This document shows positions 48,317-60,299 of a DNA stretch of 64,000 nt, one piece after another; the first letter of the stretch is position 1, and each line of letters starts with the position of its first letter. The position numbers and the translations under genes were made by a program. Under the pieces are notes generated by a model. That model worked only from the letters and a program-made list of their open reading frames with translations. It was not told the DNA's origin and did no database searches. This DNA comes from Coriolopsis trogii. Taxonomy: Eukaryota; Basidiomycota; Agaricomycetes; Polyporales; Polyporaceae. The DNA is taken from contig JAHYIO010000001.1 of assembly GCA_020543525.1 (NCBI GenBank), forward strand, positions 2,108,001 through 2,172,000. Direction: 5' to 3'.

Positions 48317-48716
48317 TACCTACCGCCCACCCCCAAGTGTACTCGCACCATTCACCTCATTTTGGAGGCTCAGAAAATCGCTAGGCGCAGTGTATAATAG
48401 GTTCGGACGCATGCGCGCGCGCGTCCGAAGGCGTGAGGGACGACTACGAGAGCGGGAACAATGACGGGAGATAGAGAGACGCCAGGCGGCGCGGAGCTCT
48501 CAAAGGCAATCGCGACGGGCGGGAAGTCATGAGCGCCTGTATCATCCCATGCTTCCAAATCAGGAATCATCCCGCCTCGTCGTTGTCCGTCGCCTATGCC
48601 ATCCTAACGGTCTTCAGGGCCCCAAAGATAGTCCCTATTTAATCCAATCAGCACAATGAGATGGTAGGAAAATGGGCGGGGGGGCAGCAACGTGCTACAA
48701 CAGACAGGGGAGGCAA

Positions 48717-48758
48717 ACAAAAAAGTCCCAAGGTTTATTAAACCTGGGACTTTTTTGT
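48717..48758. repeat. Right hairpin palindrome of the element
   Basis: Same palindrome as at 48273-48316 in inverted orientation, here with the extra base in the left arm (CCCAAGG). Confidence 0.85.
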
Positions 48759-49124
48759 CCGATTGTAGAGCCTCCCCTATGTCGAGTACTCCAAGCACTC
48801 AGAGCCGCTAACGACAGGTACGGAAGCCTGTCGAACTCTCAAGCTGGCGTCATTGGAGCGGAGGCCGTGACAAACGTGTCTGCGTTCGCGTCAGCCTGTT
48901 GTGATATTCTCGTCCGCGAGTAGCCGCGAAGAGCCCGCTCCCTCTGATACCGCCACTACGTGAACGAGATCCGACCGCCATGGGCTGCATCTATTCCTGC
49001 AAGGTTTTGGAGGCGCAGCTATTGCTAGACCGCGCGCATATGTTCAAGCTCTGGTCCAAGAATGGTCCGACGCACTTGAATGCTCCGCTCACCCACTTTG
49101 GGGATCCCCTCGTGAAGCATCGTC

Positions 49125-49789
<665 letters not shown>

Positions 49790-50297
49790 TTCGTCTTCCT
49801 TGGGCCATACCACGCACGGATCCATCGACCGACCGAGCGGCGCGCGTAGCCATGATTAGTACTTGTGCTAGAAACTGTTCAGATATCTGTCTCTCCTCGA
49901 TAGGCAAGATGACGTGAAGTCAACTAGGTATTCGGACATCCAACCGGATGTCTGTTCATTTGCATTCTTTGAGGGCGTGCTTACGCTGGAAATTGCGTGG
50001 TTACTAGATGAGGGGAAGGGCCCCCACTTGCTAACCCCCCAGCTGTGAATCAAAGAAACATGAGCAACCCATGTATAGTATGACCCGTGTTGGACTCGCA
50101 CGGACCAAGCTGGATCCTACAAGCTGGCTTAGTCCTACCAGTGCTCACTGTGTCTAGTAGTAGCATGCAGCACCCAATCATCGAAGGTGGACTCCTGACT
50201 CTCTACTGCACCTGCTTATGACGTTCCTTGACGGTGGCTCCGGTGTGCACATCGTAACGGCAAGGCATTTAGTTGACAGCGCGCATAGAGAGTGACT

Positions 50298-50430
50298 GAT
50301 CCCGCATGTATTGCTGTGATGTTGAAGGACTTTCCTGTCATCCAAGCAAATGAGCCATACTCGGCTTTGAAGCTCCTGGAACGAACGAATCGTGTCACAT
50401 ATAACACCGAGGAAGATTTCTATGGCGAGC
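50298..50430 (+). pseudogene. Decayed RNase T1-family exon (copy C)
   Basis: An open stretch resembles the main catalytic exon of its neighbours. It has a PxC-type start (DPACIAV), a central PYSALKLL segment where others have the VYxGG turn, and ERTNRVTYNTEEDFYG where others have [14 protein letters not shown]. The general-base Glu context and the exon-end Cys are gone (Phe-Tyr-Gly instead of Phe-Cys-Gly), and the usual donor is absent. I found no matching signal-peptide exon, His exon or C-terminal THTGA exon around it. It is best read as a relic; similarity is weak and based on alignment by eye. Confidence 0.4.
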
Positions 50431-51017
50431 TTAGGGTCACGTTGTCTGAAGCTAGCACTGAATGTGTCGCTCACATATACTGCAATGTCTTCCTCATGAA
50501 ATCGCCTCTGGTAAGCCTGTCCGAAGCTTCAGGTGGATGTGGGGCCGAGCATCGGAGGTTCTGTAACCAGCGCGCTGCCAAGACGTTCTGATTGAGACAG
50601 GACTATCGTTTCGTGCACGTGAACTCGACGATAAGATTGGAGTCCTGTCTAGGCGAGCTTCTGGTCTGGTAAGAAGTTGTCCCCATTGTCTGACCGCACG
50701 AGGATCTGCCAAACAAGAATAGTACTTTGGATGCTCGTGAGCCGGCGGCACACGGCTGGAAGAAGTTCCAAGGCAGGTCGTCCGCATGGTCCGCCTCGGA
50801 CGCGCGTTAGAGTCGGATCATTAATGTCCAGCATGTGGCAAACGTTATTGGGGAGGTTACAAGGCATTCCCTGTATAGGATGGTGTCACTACCTTTGGAC
50901 CAGATACGGAGTGAACGTGTGGTGCGCTGGACGCGTGCGCCGTTGATACCAGCTGGGACATCCGTGCGATAGGACGTACCGACCACGAGAGCGGAAGACG
51001 CTTTCTGCAGGCTCGCA

Positions 51018-51024
51018 TATAAAA
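51018..51024 (+). promoter_or_regulatory. TATA box of RNase copy D
   Basis: TATAAAA, 58-64 nt upstream of the ATG at 51082. Confidence 0.65.
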
Positions 51025-51081
51025 GAGATCAGGATTGGGTGCACTCTTCGTTGCCCCGTCTGCCCTCTCTCCTGGTTCGCC

Positions 51082-51634
<553 letters not shown>

Positions 51635-52369
51635 CTTCTGAATGCCGCTCAGGTTGTATCGTGGTGAACGTAGGGGATTTAGAGGGCTTCTCGGCACCAG
51701 AGAAAACATCCTGGAAGGCTTGTACGTTAGCACGTATTATACCAACATCTCCATTATGGCACGCAGCATGAGTTGTAATCGGCATGATGCATGTAAGCTG
51801 TATCGCTGAACATCATGCAAAGTACGCATACCAGAGTTATATCTCATCCGTCGGGGCAGTCGCTGTCAGAACGTTCGAGGCTGGGCAGTATTCACACACT
51901 ACTTGGACGTCCAGGACGTGATGAACGTTTCAGGAGGGCGTTAACCAGATCTTGACGACTCGCTTTCGCCAGTCCCTTCGTCGGTGAGGTGGAGTGCCGG
52001 GCACTGAGACGTTAGTCGCGAATATACATGACAGCCTGGACGATCCCAAGCATGTATAGACACTCACAGATTTCGAATTTGCAATGGTCGACTGTCATAC
52101 TCTGACGATTGCGCACCGGGTCTTCACCGTTTCTCTCGCGGCTGTACCTGCTAGACAGCCTCAGTGTCAGGTCTGGAGTTCCTAGTCAAGGGGAAGTCAG
52201 GGGGCACGATCAACAGACAACGTACATTACATGTTATGTGCCTGGCAAAGACATGATTTTCGACAGTCAACATATGCAAACAGCCACATTTAAGAGCAGA
52301 TGAGTGAGGGTCAAGCGCAACTCAGCAGCCCGCCTCACGAACCACCAGATACTCCAACCGCTCAGCAGC
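51635..52369. other. Gap between RNase copies D and E
   Basis: 735 nt. An AT-rich ATTTAAGAG at about 52288-52296, roughly 75 nt before the copy E start, may serve as its TATA-like element. No gene seen. Confidence 0.4.
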
Positions 52370-52987
52370 ATGAAGTTCTCGCTCGTCCTTGCGCTGTTCT
52401 CCGTGCTCACAGTGACAGCAGCGTCACCGGCTGAAATGGACACTGAGGTGGTCCTTGGTGTGCCTCTGATACTGGCCCATACCTGCGACTGCGCCGGTCA
52501 GTAGAGTGTTGTGAGAATATCTGGAGGGCGACATCTTACCGAGCATATCTAGGCACAGCGTACACGGACACAGAGATCACTACCGCAATCTCAAATGCGC
52601 AAGGTGGCGGGCACGGGTAGGTGTCCAAGCACCCGTACGTTCAACGATGTACTTACAAGGAGCATGCTTCAGCAACTACCCCAAACAATACAAGAATTAC
52701 GAGGTAGGAATGCATCTTGGGACGTACCACTGCACCGGGAACGCTGACGAGACTTGCAGGGTTTCACCTTCCCGCTGTGCTCATCTCCTTACCAGGAATA
52801 CCCTCTCCCAACGGTTCAGTGGCCAGGTCCGGATCGTGTGATCTACCAGAAATCTAACGGAGCATTCTGTGGTGAGAGCCGACCTCTGCAGGGACCAAGA
52901 ATACGCTGTACTCAACTCGTGACAGGATGCATCACGCATACGGGCGCGCCTACCAGGAACGCTTTTGTTTCATGCAACTGGACATGA
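52370..52987 (+). CDS. RNase T1-family protein with His-to-Lys at the catalytic His40 position (copy E)
   Basis: Exons: 52370-52496, 52553-52616, 52673-52703, 52760-52871 and 52926-52987; all junctions keep frame. The signal peptide is MKFSLVLALFSVLTVTAAS, then a 20-residue spacer to HTCDCAG. The segment equivalent to YPHQYHNYE reads YPKQYKNYE, so the first catalytic His is Lys. The other three are kept: Glu in YQEYPLP, Arg in GPDRVIYQ, and His in CITHTGAPT. The turn before Arg is also altered (QWPGPDRV rather than GGSPGADRV). In RNase T1, His40 and Glu58 share the base role, so activity may be reduced rather than absent. The C-terminus is FVSCNWT, three residues beyond the last Cys. Confidence 0.85.
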
Positions 52988-53677
52988 CAAGGTCCACAGA
53001 AGATGTAGTGCACACTCTCTAGGGGGAATACCTGTTGAATAAGAGGTATCGGCACGTACCAGCATTTGTTCCTGTTGAACTCCCCCAATATCATTGGATT
53101 ACACGGAGATCAGGCTCATCTAGTAGTACAACTGACAGGCCTGCCCAAATTGCAAGCAAAAGACGCGCACTTCGAGGATGTGAACTACCGAGACCTCGCA
53201 AGTTCGTGTCTGCGTGGTCCGGAATAATCCATGACAGGACCTAGGACTGAGGCAGGCGCCTGAATATAGTAAGCAGGCAAACTCGAGTAGATGGACGCAC
53301 CTTGTAGGACACGAGGCCAGGGGAGGATCGCACATTGCTGCGATGCACTCCTTGAAGCGAAGACGTCGCGATACACCACAGGCCCCTCCCTCCCCCCGAT
53401 TGCAAAGCTGAATAGGAGCATTACAACGATCTTCTTTCTATGAGGGCCCTCCGTCCACAATCGTATTTATAGCCTTGGTCCCATCATGTGTCGGGCACAA
53501 CGGGATTCCGCGAGAAAACCGGAGTCTTGTAATGCGGTTAGTGGCAAGACCGCGACTCCAGATCTAGTTCAAGTGTATCATGGCATGGTCATGGTACATT
53601 CTGTGTCCGTTCGCCCGACATCCATGTCGGAGAGTAGAAATAACGACATACATGCATGTCAATCCAGTAATATACAA
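52988..53677. other. Gap between RNase copy E and SF3A2
   Basis: 690 nt. A TATAAATA reads on the - strand at about 53463-53470, but the frame downstream has no recognisable protein. Confidence 0.4.
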
Positions 53678-54553
53678 TCAGTATTGGAGTCTGAACATGA
53701 ACTGGAAACTGTACTGTTTGGTATCAGGGTCCCAATGTGACCAGTTCCAGTATCCGGCATCATCAGACTCGTCCTCGATTTCTCGTGCGGGTATGCGGAA
53801 CGCGATCGTCTCGTAAGGCTCGGCAGCAACCTGCAACGGGTTGAGAGGGGGAGACATCTGAGACAATTGCGTACTCACAATGAGATACTGATATGCCTTG
53901 TTTGGGGGCTCCCTCTTCTGCTCCCATGCGCTCATGAAGCGACGTCGAGGGATGACACCAGGCTTGATTTGTGGTAGATGAACCTGTACCATCATCCCCT
54001 CCTTACCAGTATCCCTGTCTCTGACCTTCGTGACACGGTATCCTGGGCGACCGATTTTCAGGAAAACCTTCTTGTGGACATTCTGTTGCGTCGGTGCGAT
54101 CATTAGCTGTGTCTCTTTGAGATCGCGTGCGGCTCGGCGTGCGAGGTTGGTTTGATGCTTTTTTCCCTGCGTGTGCGCGAGGTAGGAGCCTTCATTGGTA
54201 TGAAGAGTGAGACAGAGACGGCACTCTAGGGATCCAAGATGGTTGCGGAGGATGTAGGGGTCCTAGAGCTGTATTAGCGAATGCTACTCAGTTTCATGGG
54301 GTGTGCCACACACCTTAGCAAGGTCAATAGTCTCGAGTGCGAGCTTCCGCAACCGCTCTCGCCTGTCCACATTCGTCTCCGACGCCCCTGCTACACCACC
54401 GCCTCCGAACTTAGAGCCAACACGGTTCTTGTTGACAACATCTCAGCAGCTGCAAGCCAAAGGCGTATCATGGACAAGCTCACCTGGTAATCTGAAGGGA
54501 AAACATTTGTGTCAACATCAACGTTCGAGTACGATAGTGGCACACATACCCAT
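53678..54553 (-). CDS. SF3A2: Splicing factor SF3A subunit 2 (Prp11)
   Basis: U2 snRNP component needed for prespliceosome assembly. The coding start exon contains only ATG plus one G (54550-54553). Two introns then lead to RVGSKFGGGGVAGASETNVD, the invariant SF3A2 N-terminus. The matrin-type C2H2 zinc finger is LECRLCLTLHTNEGSYLAHT followed by QGKKH (about 54170-54220). Then come MIAPTQQNVHKKVFLKIGRP, VHLPQIKPGVIPRRRFMSAW and, after an intron near 53830-53877, VAAEPYETIAFRIPAREIED. It ends WDPDTKQYSFQFMFRLQY. It lacks the proline-rich tail of animal SF3A2, as in yeast Prp11. The start lies 295 nt from divergent RRP5. Confidence 0.93.
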
Positions 54554-54848
54554 TTTGACAGAATCGGCAGGGACAAGTGAGGGAGAGAAGGGTTAGGTCA
54601 AGGTCAAGGTCGAGATTCAGTGCGCTTGGCGAGGACTCAGCGAGTGACAGCGCAGCTTAGTCAGCTTTCTCCGATCTGGATCTCACCGATCATTATGGGC
54701 GGCAAAATTTGGCTCGCCTGCGACGACCTCTTCGGCGTCTGCTACACTTGCACGCCATACCACGGCCCTCGCTCCTCCTCGCTCTCTCGTCCCTCTGCCT
54801 TTCCTTGCTCAATACTGCAAGGTATACGGAGAAGTAACAATCGCGTAG
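54554..54848. promoter_or_regulatory. Divergent SF3A2/RRP5 intergenic region
   Basis: 295 nt shared by two divergent essential genes. It contains a short GGTCAAGGTCAAGGTCGAG repeat at about 54594-54614. No TATA box. Confidence 0.5.
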
Positions 54849-57800
54849 ATGGGTGCCGGAAAGAAGCGCTCCCTGGATGAAGGAGCAAGCACTCCGAAGG
54901 CCAAGAAGTCCAAAACGGACGAACAGACAAGAAAACCGAAGGACAAGGCCGCGAAACCCGCCCAACCGTCCTCGACGCTTCTTGCAGACGATGTTGACTT
55001 TCCCCGCGGCGGAGGTACTACATTGACACCTTTAGAGGTGAAAACCTTGCGCGCGGAAGCCGCTAAGGAAGCAGACAAGGAATTGTTCGCGGTACGCCAT
55101 GCTACGAGTACCTCTCACGAGATCTGCCCCTTACCACCGCATAGGATGCTGGCAAAAAGCCTTCTGTGAAGCGGAGGCGGAAGTCGGACGCGGCTGCCGT
55201 GCTGAAGGACGGAACGAAGAAGACAGGGATTCGGATAGAGCACCTCAACTACAAGGTACATTCCTATTTGTGAGTATCTCCGCGCAGATTTGACCCTTCT
55301 ATCAGCGAGTTGCCGTCGGAATGAAGATACTCGGACAAGTTGTCGCTGTGGAGCCTCTTGCCCTCATCGTCTCTCTTCCCAATCAGCTCTACGCCCATGT
55401 CCCTATCACGCAGATATCCACGCAACTCACGCACGTGTTGGAAACCATGGAAGACGTCGAAATGGACCCGTCGGACGAAGAGGACGAAGATGCCTCTCCA
55501 TCTCGTGTTCCAGACCTTTTCGAGATCTTCAAACCAGGACAGTACGTCCGTGCTATGGTGACTGCTGTTCACGCGCCTGGAGCTACCGACGTTGCAGGCT
55601 TGGGGCGCGCACGAGATGAAGTCCAGAAGGCTGCGCGTAGGGTTGAGTTGAGTCTTGTTCCGGAGAAAGTCAATGAAGGTGTAGTCAAGGCCGACCTTCG
55701 CACAGGTTTTGTACGTATGCTCCAATTGAAATCAACTTTCAATGTAACAACAGAGTCCCAGGTACTTTCGGCAGCCGTGAAGAGTGTCGAGGACCACGGC
55801 TATATACTCGACCTCGGTATTCCCGATGTGTCAGGCTTCCTGTCCTTCAAGGACGCCCAGCGAGGACCCTTCGAATCCGACAGAAAGCTCCACGTTGGTC
55901 AATTACTGGACGTAGCTGTGACGAAGATGTCTGGGAATGGACGGACTTGCAATGTATCTGTTGACCCGAAAACGGTTGCCAACAGTTCGGTGGGTAGTCT
56001 CCTCCGTGTACCTTGCAAACGTAGCTGATCCATTTGTATTTGTAGCTCACAGAAGTCAGCAACGTTACTTCCATCCTCCCTGGAGCCCTTGTGCAGTCCT
56101 TGGTCACAGCAGTCCAATCAGACGGCCTGGTCCTGCAAGTCCTAGGCTACTTTGATGGTACGATAGACCAGTTTCATCTCTCTCCTGGCGACCCCGAGGA
56201 ACACTACAAGATCGGCCAGAAGGTTAAGGCTAGAGTTCTCTACGATATCAGCCCCTCAACACCGCCCCGATTCGCGCTATCTTTGGCCGACCATGTCGTG
56301 AAATACACCACTAAGTCAGTCGATGCGGATGCTGCAAGTGTTGACTTGCGAGAGGCGTACCCTATCGGGACTACCCTTGAGGCCGTAAAGGTGACAAGGG
56401 TGGAGAGCGAGCGAGGCCTGATTGTGGGAGTGTCATCAGACATTGAAGGCTTCGTGCATGTACGCCCAATTGCACTATTTATCAAGCATCGCTTAACACT
56501 CATGCTGCCAGATATCCCAAGTCTCAGATGAGCATGTCCCTACATTATCGGTGTCGTCCGGGGCCTGGAAGGTTGGCACTGTCCACCAGGCTCGCGTGAC
56601 AGGCTGCTACCCCATGGACGGCATCTTGCAACTCTCCTTGCGACCATCAGTACTAGCACAGAAGTTTTTGCAAGTGGCCGACGTCCAAGTCGGTGAGGTG
56701 ATCAAAGGGACCATAAAGAAACTCACGGACTCTGCGCTATTCGTCTCTATGTCTGGCAACGTTGACGGCGTCATTTGGCCTAACCACTATGCCGACATCA
56801 TGCTGAAGCACCCCCAGAAGCGCTTCAAGCCAGGTAGCAGCATCAAGTGCAGAGTATGTACACCTGTTCCCTTGATCTTCTACAACATAACTTTGTTTCC
56901 AGGTTCTCGTTGTTGATCCTGACCGCAAGCGAGTCGCCTTGACCGCTAAGAAGACCCTTATCGACTCCAATCTGCCCATTGTTGCACAGCTCAGTGACGC
57001 ACGGGTCGGAATTGTAACGCACGCGGTTGTGTTCAAGGTTTCCGAGAAGAGCCTGCAAGTAGAGTTCTACAACAACCTCAAGGCCTTAGTGCCAATACGT
57101 GAGGCCAGGTGCGTGTTACGACCGTCTATCGGTAGAGTGCGAGTTTAATCTCTTGTGTTAGCGAGACCGCAATCCCTTCTCTGGCAGCTGCATTCCCCAT
57201 CGGCAAAGTCGTACAAGTTCGGATTATTGGAGTAGACACGGAGACGTCTCGCATCACCGCGAGCATTCGACAAGCCTCTTCCAACTTCAAGTCGGCCATA
57301 ACGGATGTGAGCGGTGTTGACATTGGGGATATCGTTGAGGGACTTGTCTCGGACATCCAAAAGGACAAGGCCGTTGTCACCCTGCAGCCGACGCAAGTAA
57401 CCGCCCTACTTTCACTGAACAACCTCGCAAACAAGCGGGAGGTCTCGGTCGCTCAGCTCCGGTCGTCGCTCAAGACCGGCGACAAGCTTCAGGATCTAGT
57501 CGTCACTTCTCGGAACCCGGAGAAAGGCTTCGTTCTCGTTGCGACGAAACCGAAGCAGAAGGAACAGGTCGTCCAGAAGACTCATCTCTCGATTGATACT
57601 GTTGAGCCAGGCCAGCTTGTTGGGGGACGCGTCCTTCGACACAACCGTCACGGCGCACTCATCAAGGTTACGAACGCCATCACTGGTCTCCTTCATCCGA
57701 CCGACGCCTGCGACGACTATGAGAACGGCAAACCATACCCTGCTGTCGACTCTGTGCTGAAGGCGGTTGTGCTTTCAGTGGACAAGGAGAAGCGACAGTT

Positions 57801-60036
57801 GGCGCTGTCGACGCGCATGTCCAGATTGTTCCCAGGGCAAGACAAACCGATCGTCGACCGTGAGATCACTGACGTCGGAGACTTGAAGGTCGGCCAGACT
57901 GTCCGTGGATTCATCAAGAGCGTTGCCCAGCATGGTCTATTCGTCACTCTAGGTCGTGATATCGACGCGCGAGTTCAAATCAAGGAGCTCTTCGATGACG
58001 TGAGTTTGCATCGCACTTCTGTGTTTTTGCGAGACTGACTCCACGACGATCCTGTGTAGTATGTGAAGGATTGGAAGAGTCGCTTCTCAGTCAATCAACT
58101 TGTCAAAGGTCGTATCCTCAGGTAGGCACATTCTCGATAACGGTCATTTCTTCTGACCTCTGAACGAGATGACATCATAGTGTCGACCCGGAGAAGAAAC
58201 AAATTGAGCTTTCCTTCCGCTCTGGAGACTTGAAGAGGGACAATCGTTCGCAAATCACCCTGGCGGACCTGCACGAAGGGGAGAAAGTCGATGGGCGTGT
58301 CAAACGAGTTGAGGACTATGGCCTCTTCATCGAAGTCGAGGGGTCGAAGGTCAGCGGTCTGTGCCACAAATCCGAGGTAACGATCATAGTTCAGCCGCAT
58401 CTCCAGAGTGCATGCCTGACTTCTCCTGCAGTTGTCCGACAACAAGGACGCGGATGTCACGCTGGCGCTTCGAAGCTTCCGCGAAGGCGACAAGGTGAAG
58501 GCTGTCATCCTTTCTATTGACAAGGAGAAGCGTCGCATCTCCTTCGGACTCAAGCCGTCCTACTTCGAAGAACACGATTTCGAGCAAGAAGAATCCGAGG
58601 ACGATGACGATGAGGAGCAACGTTCATCTCAAGCTCTGGGTATCGTCGAAGAAGCAGATGATGACGAAGACTCCGATGAGGAAGTAGCAGCAGAAGAGGA
58701 TGCCGAAGGAGAGGAGTCTCACGATGAAGAGGATGAAGAAGAGGCGGGCATGGACGTCGACTTCTCTCTCGACATCCAACAGCCGTCAAAAAATACTGCC
58801 ACTACCAGCGCCCCTACCGACACTCTCCGTCTGGACGATGGCTTCCAATGGTCCGTCCCCGACAACAACGAGGACGTCGAGATGGGCACCGATGACGAGA
58901 GCGACGACGAAAGCCGGCTGGAGAGCAAGAAGAAAAAGAAGAAACGCAAGGAGATTGAGCAAGACTTAACCGCAGACATGCATACGAAGGCGCCGGAGTC
59001 CAACGCAGACTTCGAGCGTCTCCTTCTTGGCTCACCAAACTCGTCATACCTCTGGGTTCAGTACATGTCTTTCCAGCTCCAAATATCCGAGATCGACAAG
59101 GCGCGAGAGATCGCGAAGCGTGCGCTCAAGACCATCAACTTCCGCGAGGAGCAGGAGAAGTTGAACGTCTGGATCGCGTTGCTGAACTTGGAGAACGTCT
59201 ACGGGACTGATGAGTCCCTGGAGGCTACGTTCAAGGATGCAGCCCGTCACAACGACTCCAAGACTATCCATCTGCGGTTGGCTGAGATTTTTGAGCAGAG
59301 TGATAAGCCCGAGGTATGTTCCACCATCCACAATATCACTACCACTACCATTCTCACTGCCCCTCGCGCGACTTGTAGAAAGCCGAGGAGCAGTTCAAGC
59401 GCACATGCAAGAAGTTCTCGCAGAGCTCGAAGGTTTGGACGCTCTTTGGCGAGCACTACCTCAAGCGCGGCATGGCAGAGGAAGCGCGAAAACTCCTGCC
59501 CCGGAGTCTGCAGAGTCTCGAGAAGCGCAAACGTGCGTAGGTTCTTACACCCTCTGTGACTGCCTTTGTTGATCCTATGCCCTGTCATACAGACCTGAAG
59601 ACGATCTGCAAGTTCGCACAGCTCGAGTACAAGCTGGGCGATCCCGAGCGAGGCAAGACGATCTTCGAGGGCATCGTTGACTCGCATCCAAAGCGCTGGG
59701 ACATGTGGTCAATCTACATGGACATGGAAGCGAGCCAAGGAGACATCATGAGTCTTAGGTGAGCTCTATGAGTATCCACCAGTGAGGCAGACGATGCTCA
59801 CAGCAGGGACAGGAATCTCTTCAACCGGGTGCTAGCCCTGAAGATGACGAGCCACAAGGCGAAGTATGTATCGTTACATTCACTGGATGATTCTGTATGC
59901 TAATCATTCATCCAGGTCCTTCTTCAAAAAGTGGCTAGAATTCGAACGCCGAATGGGCGACGAAGAGGGCGCCGGTGCTGTCAAAGCAAAAGCTATCGAA
60001 TGGACACAGCGTGCCTCCACTACTACAGAATCATAG
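54849..60036 (+). CDS. RRP5: Ribosome biogenesis factor Rrp5 (S1 repeats plus HAT repeats)
   Basis: Nucleolar protein needed for both 18S and 5.8S pre-rRNA processing. It starts MGAGKKRSLDEGASTPKAKK, a basic nuclear tail. Many S1 RNA-binding domains follow, e.g. VKSVEDHGYILDLGIPDVSG, KLTDSALFVSMSGNVDGVIW, LRHNRHGALIKVTNAITGLL, FIKSVAQHGLFVTLGRDIDA and KRVEDYGLFIEVEGSKVSG. An acidic linker lies at about 58580-58770. The C-terminal half-a-TPR (HAT) repeats run from FERLLLGSPNSSYLWVQYMS through RGMAEEARKLLPRSLQSLEK to FFKKWLEFERRMGDEEGAGA, with the stop at 60036. At least eleven short introns; I placed the gene ends and the main exons but not every splice site. Size (about 1500 residues) and domain order fit the family. 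Confidence 0.93.
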
Positions 60037-60299
60037 TACCTCTTGCTGTAACACACACGCATCATCTTCCTATAGCACGTCGCATTGTTCATTGAACACC
60101 CATCATATCGATCGCGTTAATTAGTATATTCAATGGCAAACTAAACCGCATAGACAGCAAGGGGGACATTATGATACTGAGATAGAGACGAGCGAGTTGA
60201 CGAAATGAGTGTGCGCAGCGACGTACGGAGACGGACAACAGATATAAACGTAGGGTATATGCCAGCATAAATACAACGTAAAAGGGTAAAATAGACAGG
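60037..60299. other. Convergent 3' region of RRP5 and the Tea1-like gene
   Basis: 263 nt, AT-rich, non-coding. Confidence 0.5.

Larger units (their letters stand above)
48247..48783. mobile_element. MITE-like non-coding element with hairpin terminal inverted repeats
   Basis: Two near-identical 42-44-nt palindromes (48273-48316 and 48717-48758) flank about 400 nt. Each can fold on itself: arms ACAAAAAAGTCCC and GGGACTTTTTTGT enclose the self-complementary AGGTTTATTAAACCT. They are also inverted relative to each other: the left one is preceded by TACAATCGG, and the right one is followed by CCGATTGTA. Weaker similarity extends outward (left CTATGTGAGCCATA, right GAGCCTCCCCTATG). The interior is GC-rich with a CGCGCGCG run near 48415 and has no transposase. 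The ends are approximate and no target-site duplication was identified. Confidence 0.6.
47945..49124. other. Intergenic region of the array carrying an inverted-repeat element
   Basis: 1180 nt between copies A and B, largely occupied by the inverted-repeat element at about 48247-48783. No supportable gene; open frames crossing the element owe their similarity to its repeats. Confidence 0.5.
49790..51081. other. Intergenic region of the array with a decayed copy
   Basis: 1292 nt between copies B and D. It contains the fragment at about 50298-50430 and, at its right end, the TATA box of copy D. Elsewhere I see no gene. Confidence 0.45.

Noticed and set aside
48030..48464. Open frame of 144 codons running into the inverted-repeat element
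   Set aside because: Half of it lies in the element's palindrome, it has no recognisable features, and a similar peptide appears at the other repeat only because the repeats match.
53185..53460. Possible small - strand gene downstream of a TATAAATA at about 53463-53470
   Set aside because: The frame has no signal peptide, no domain, no clear splice sites and no similarity to the neighbouring RNase family; the TATA-like string alone is not enough.
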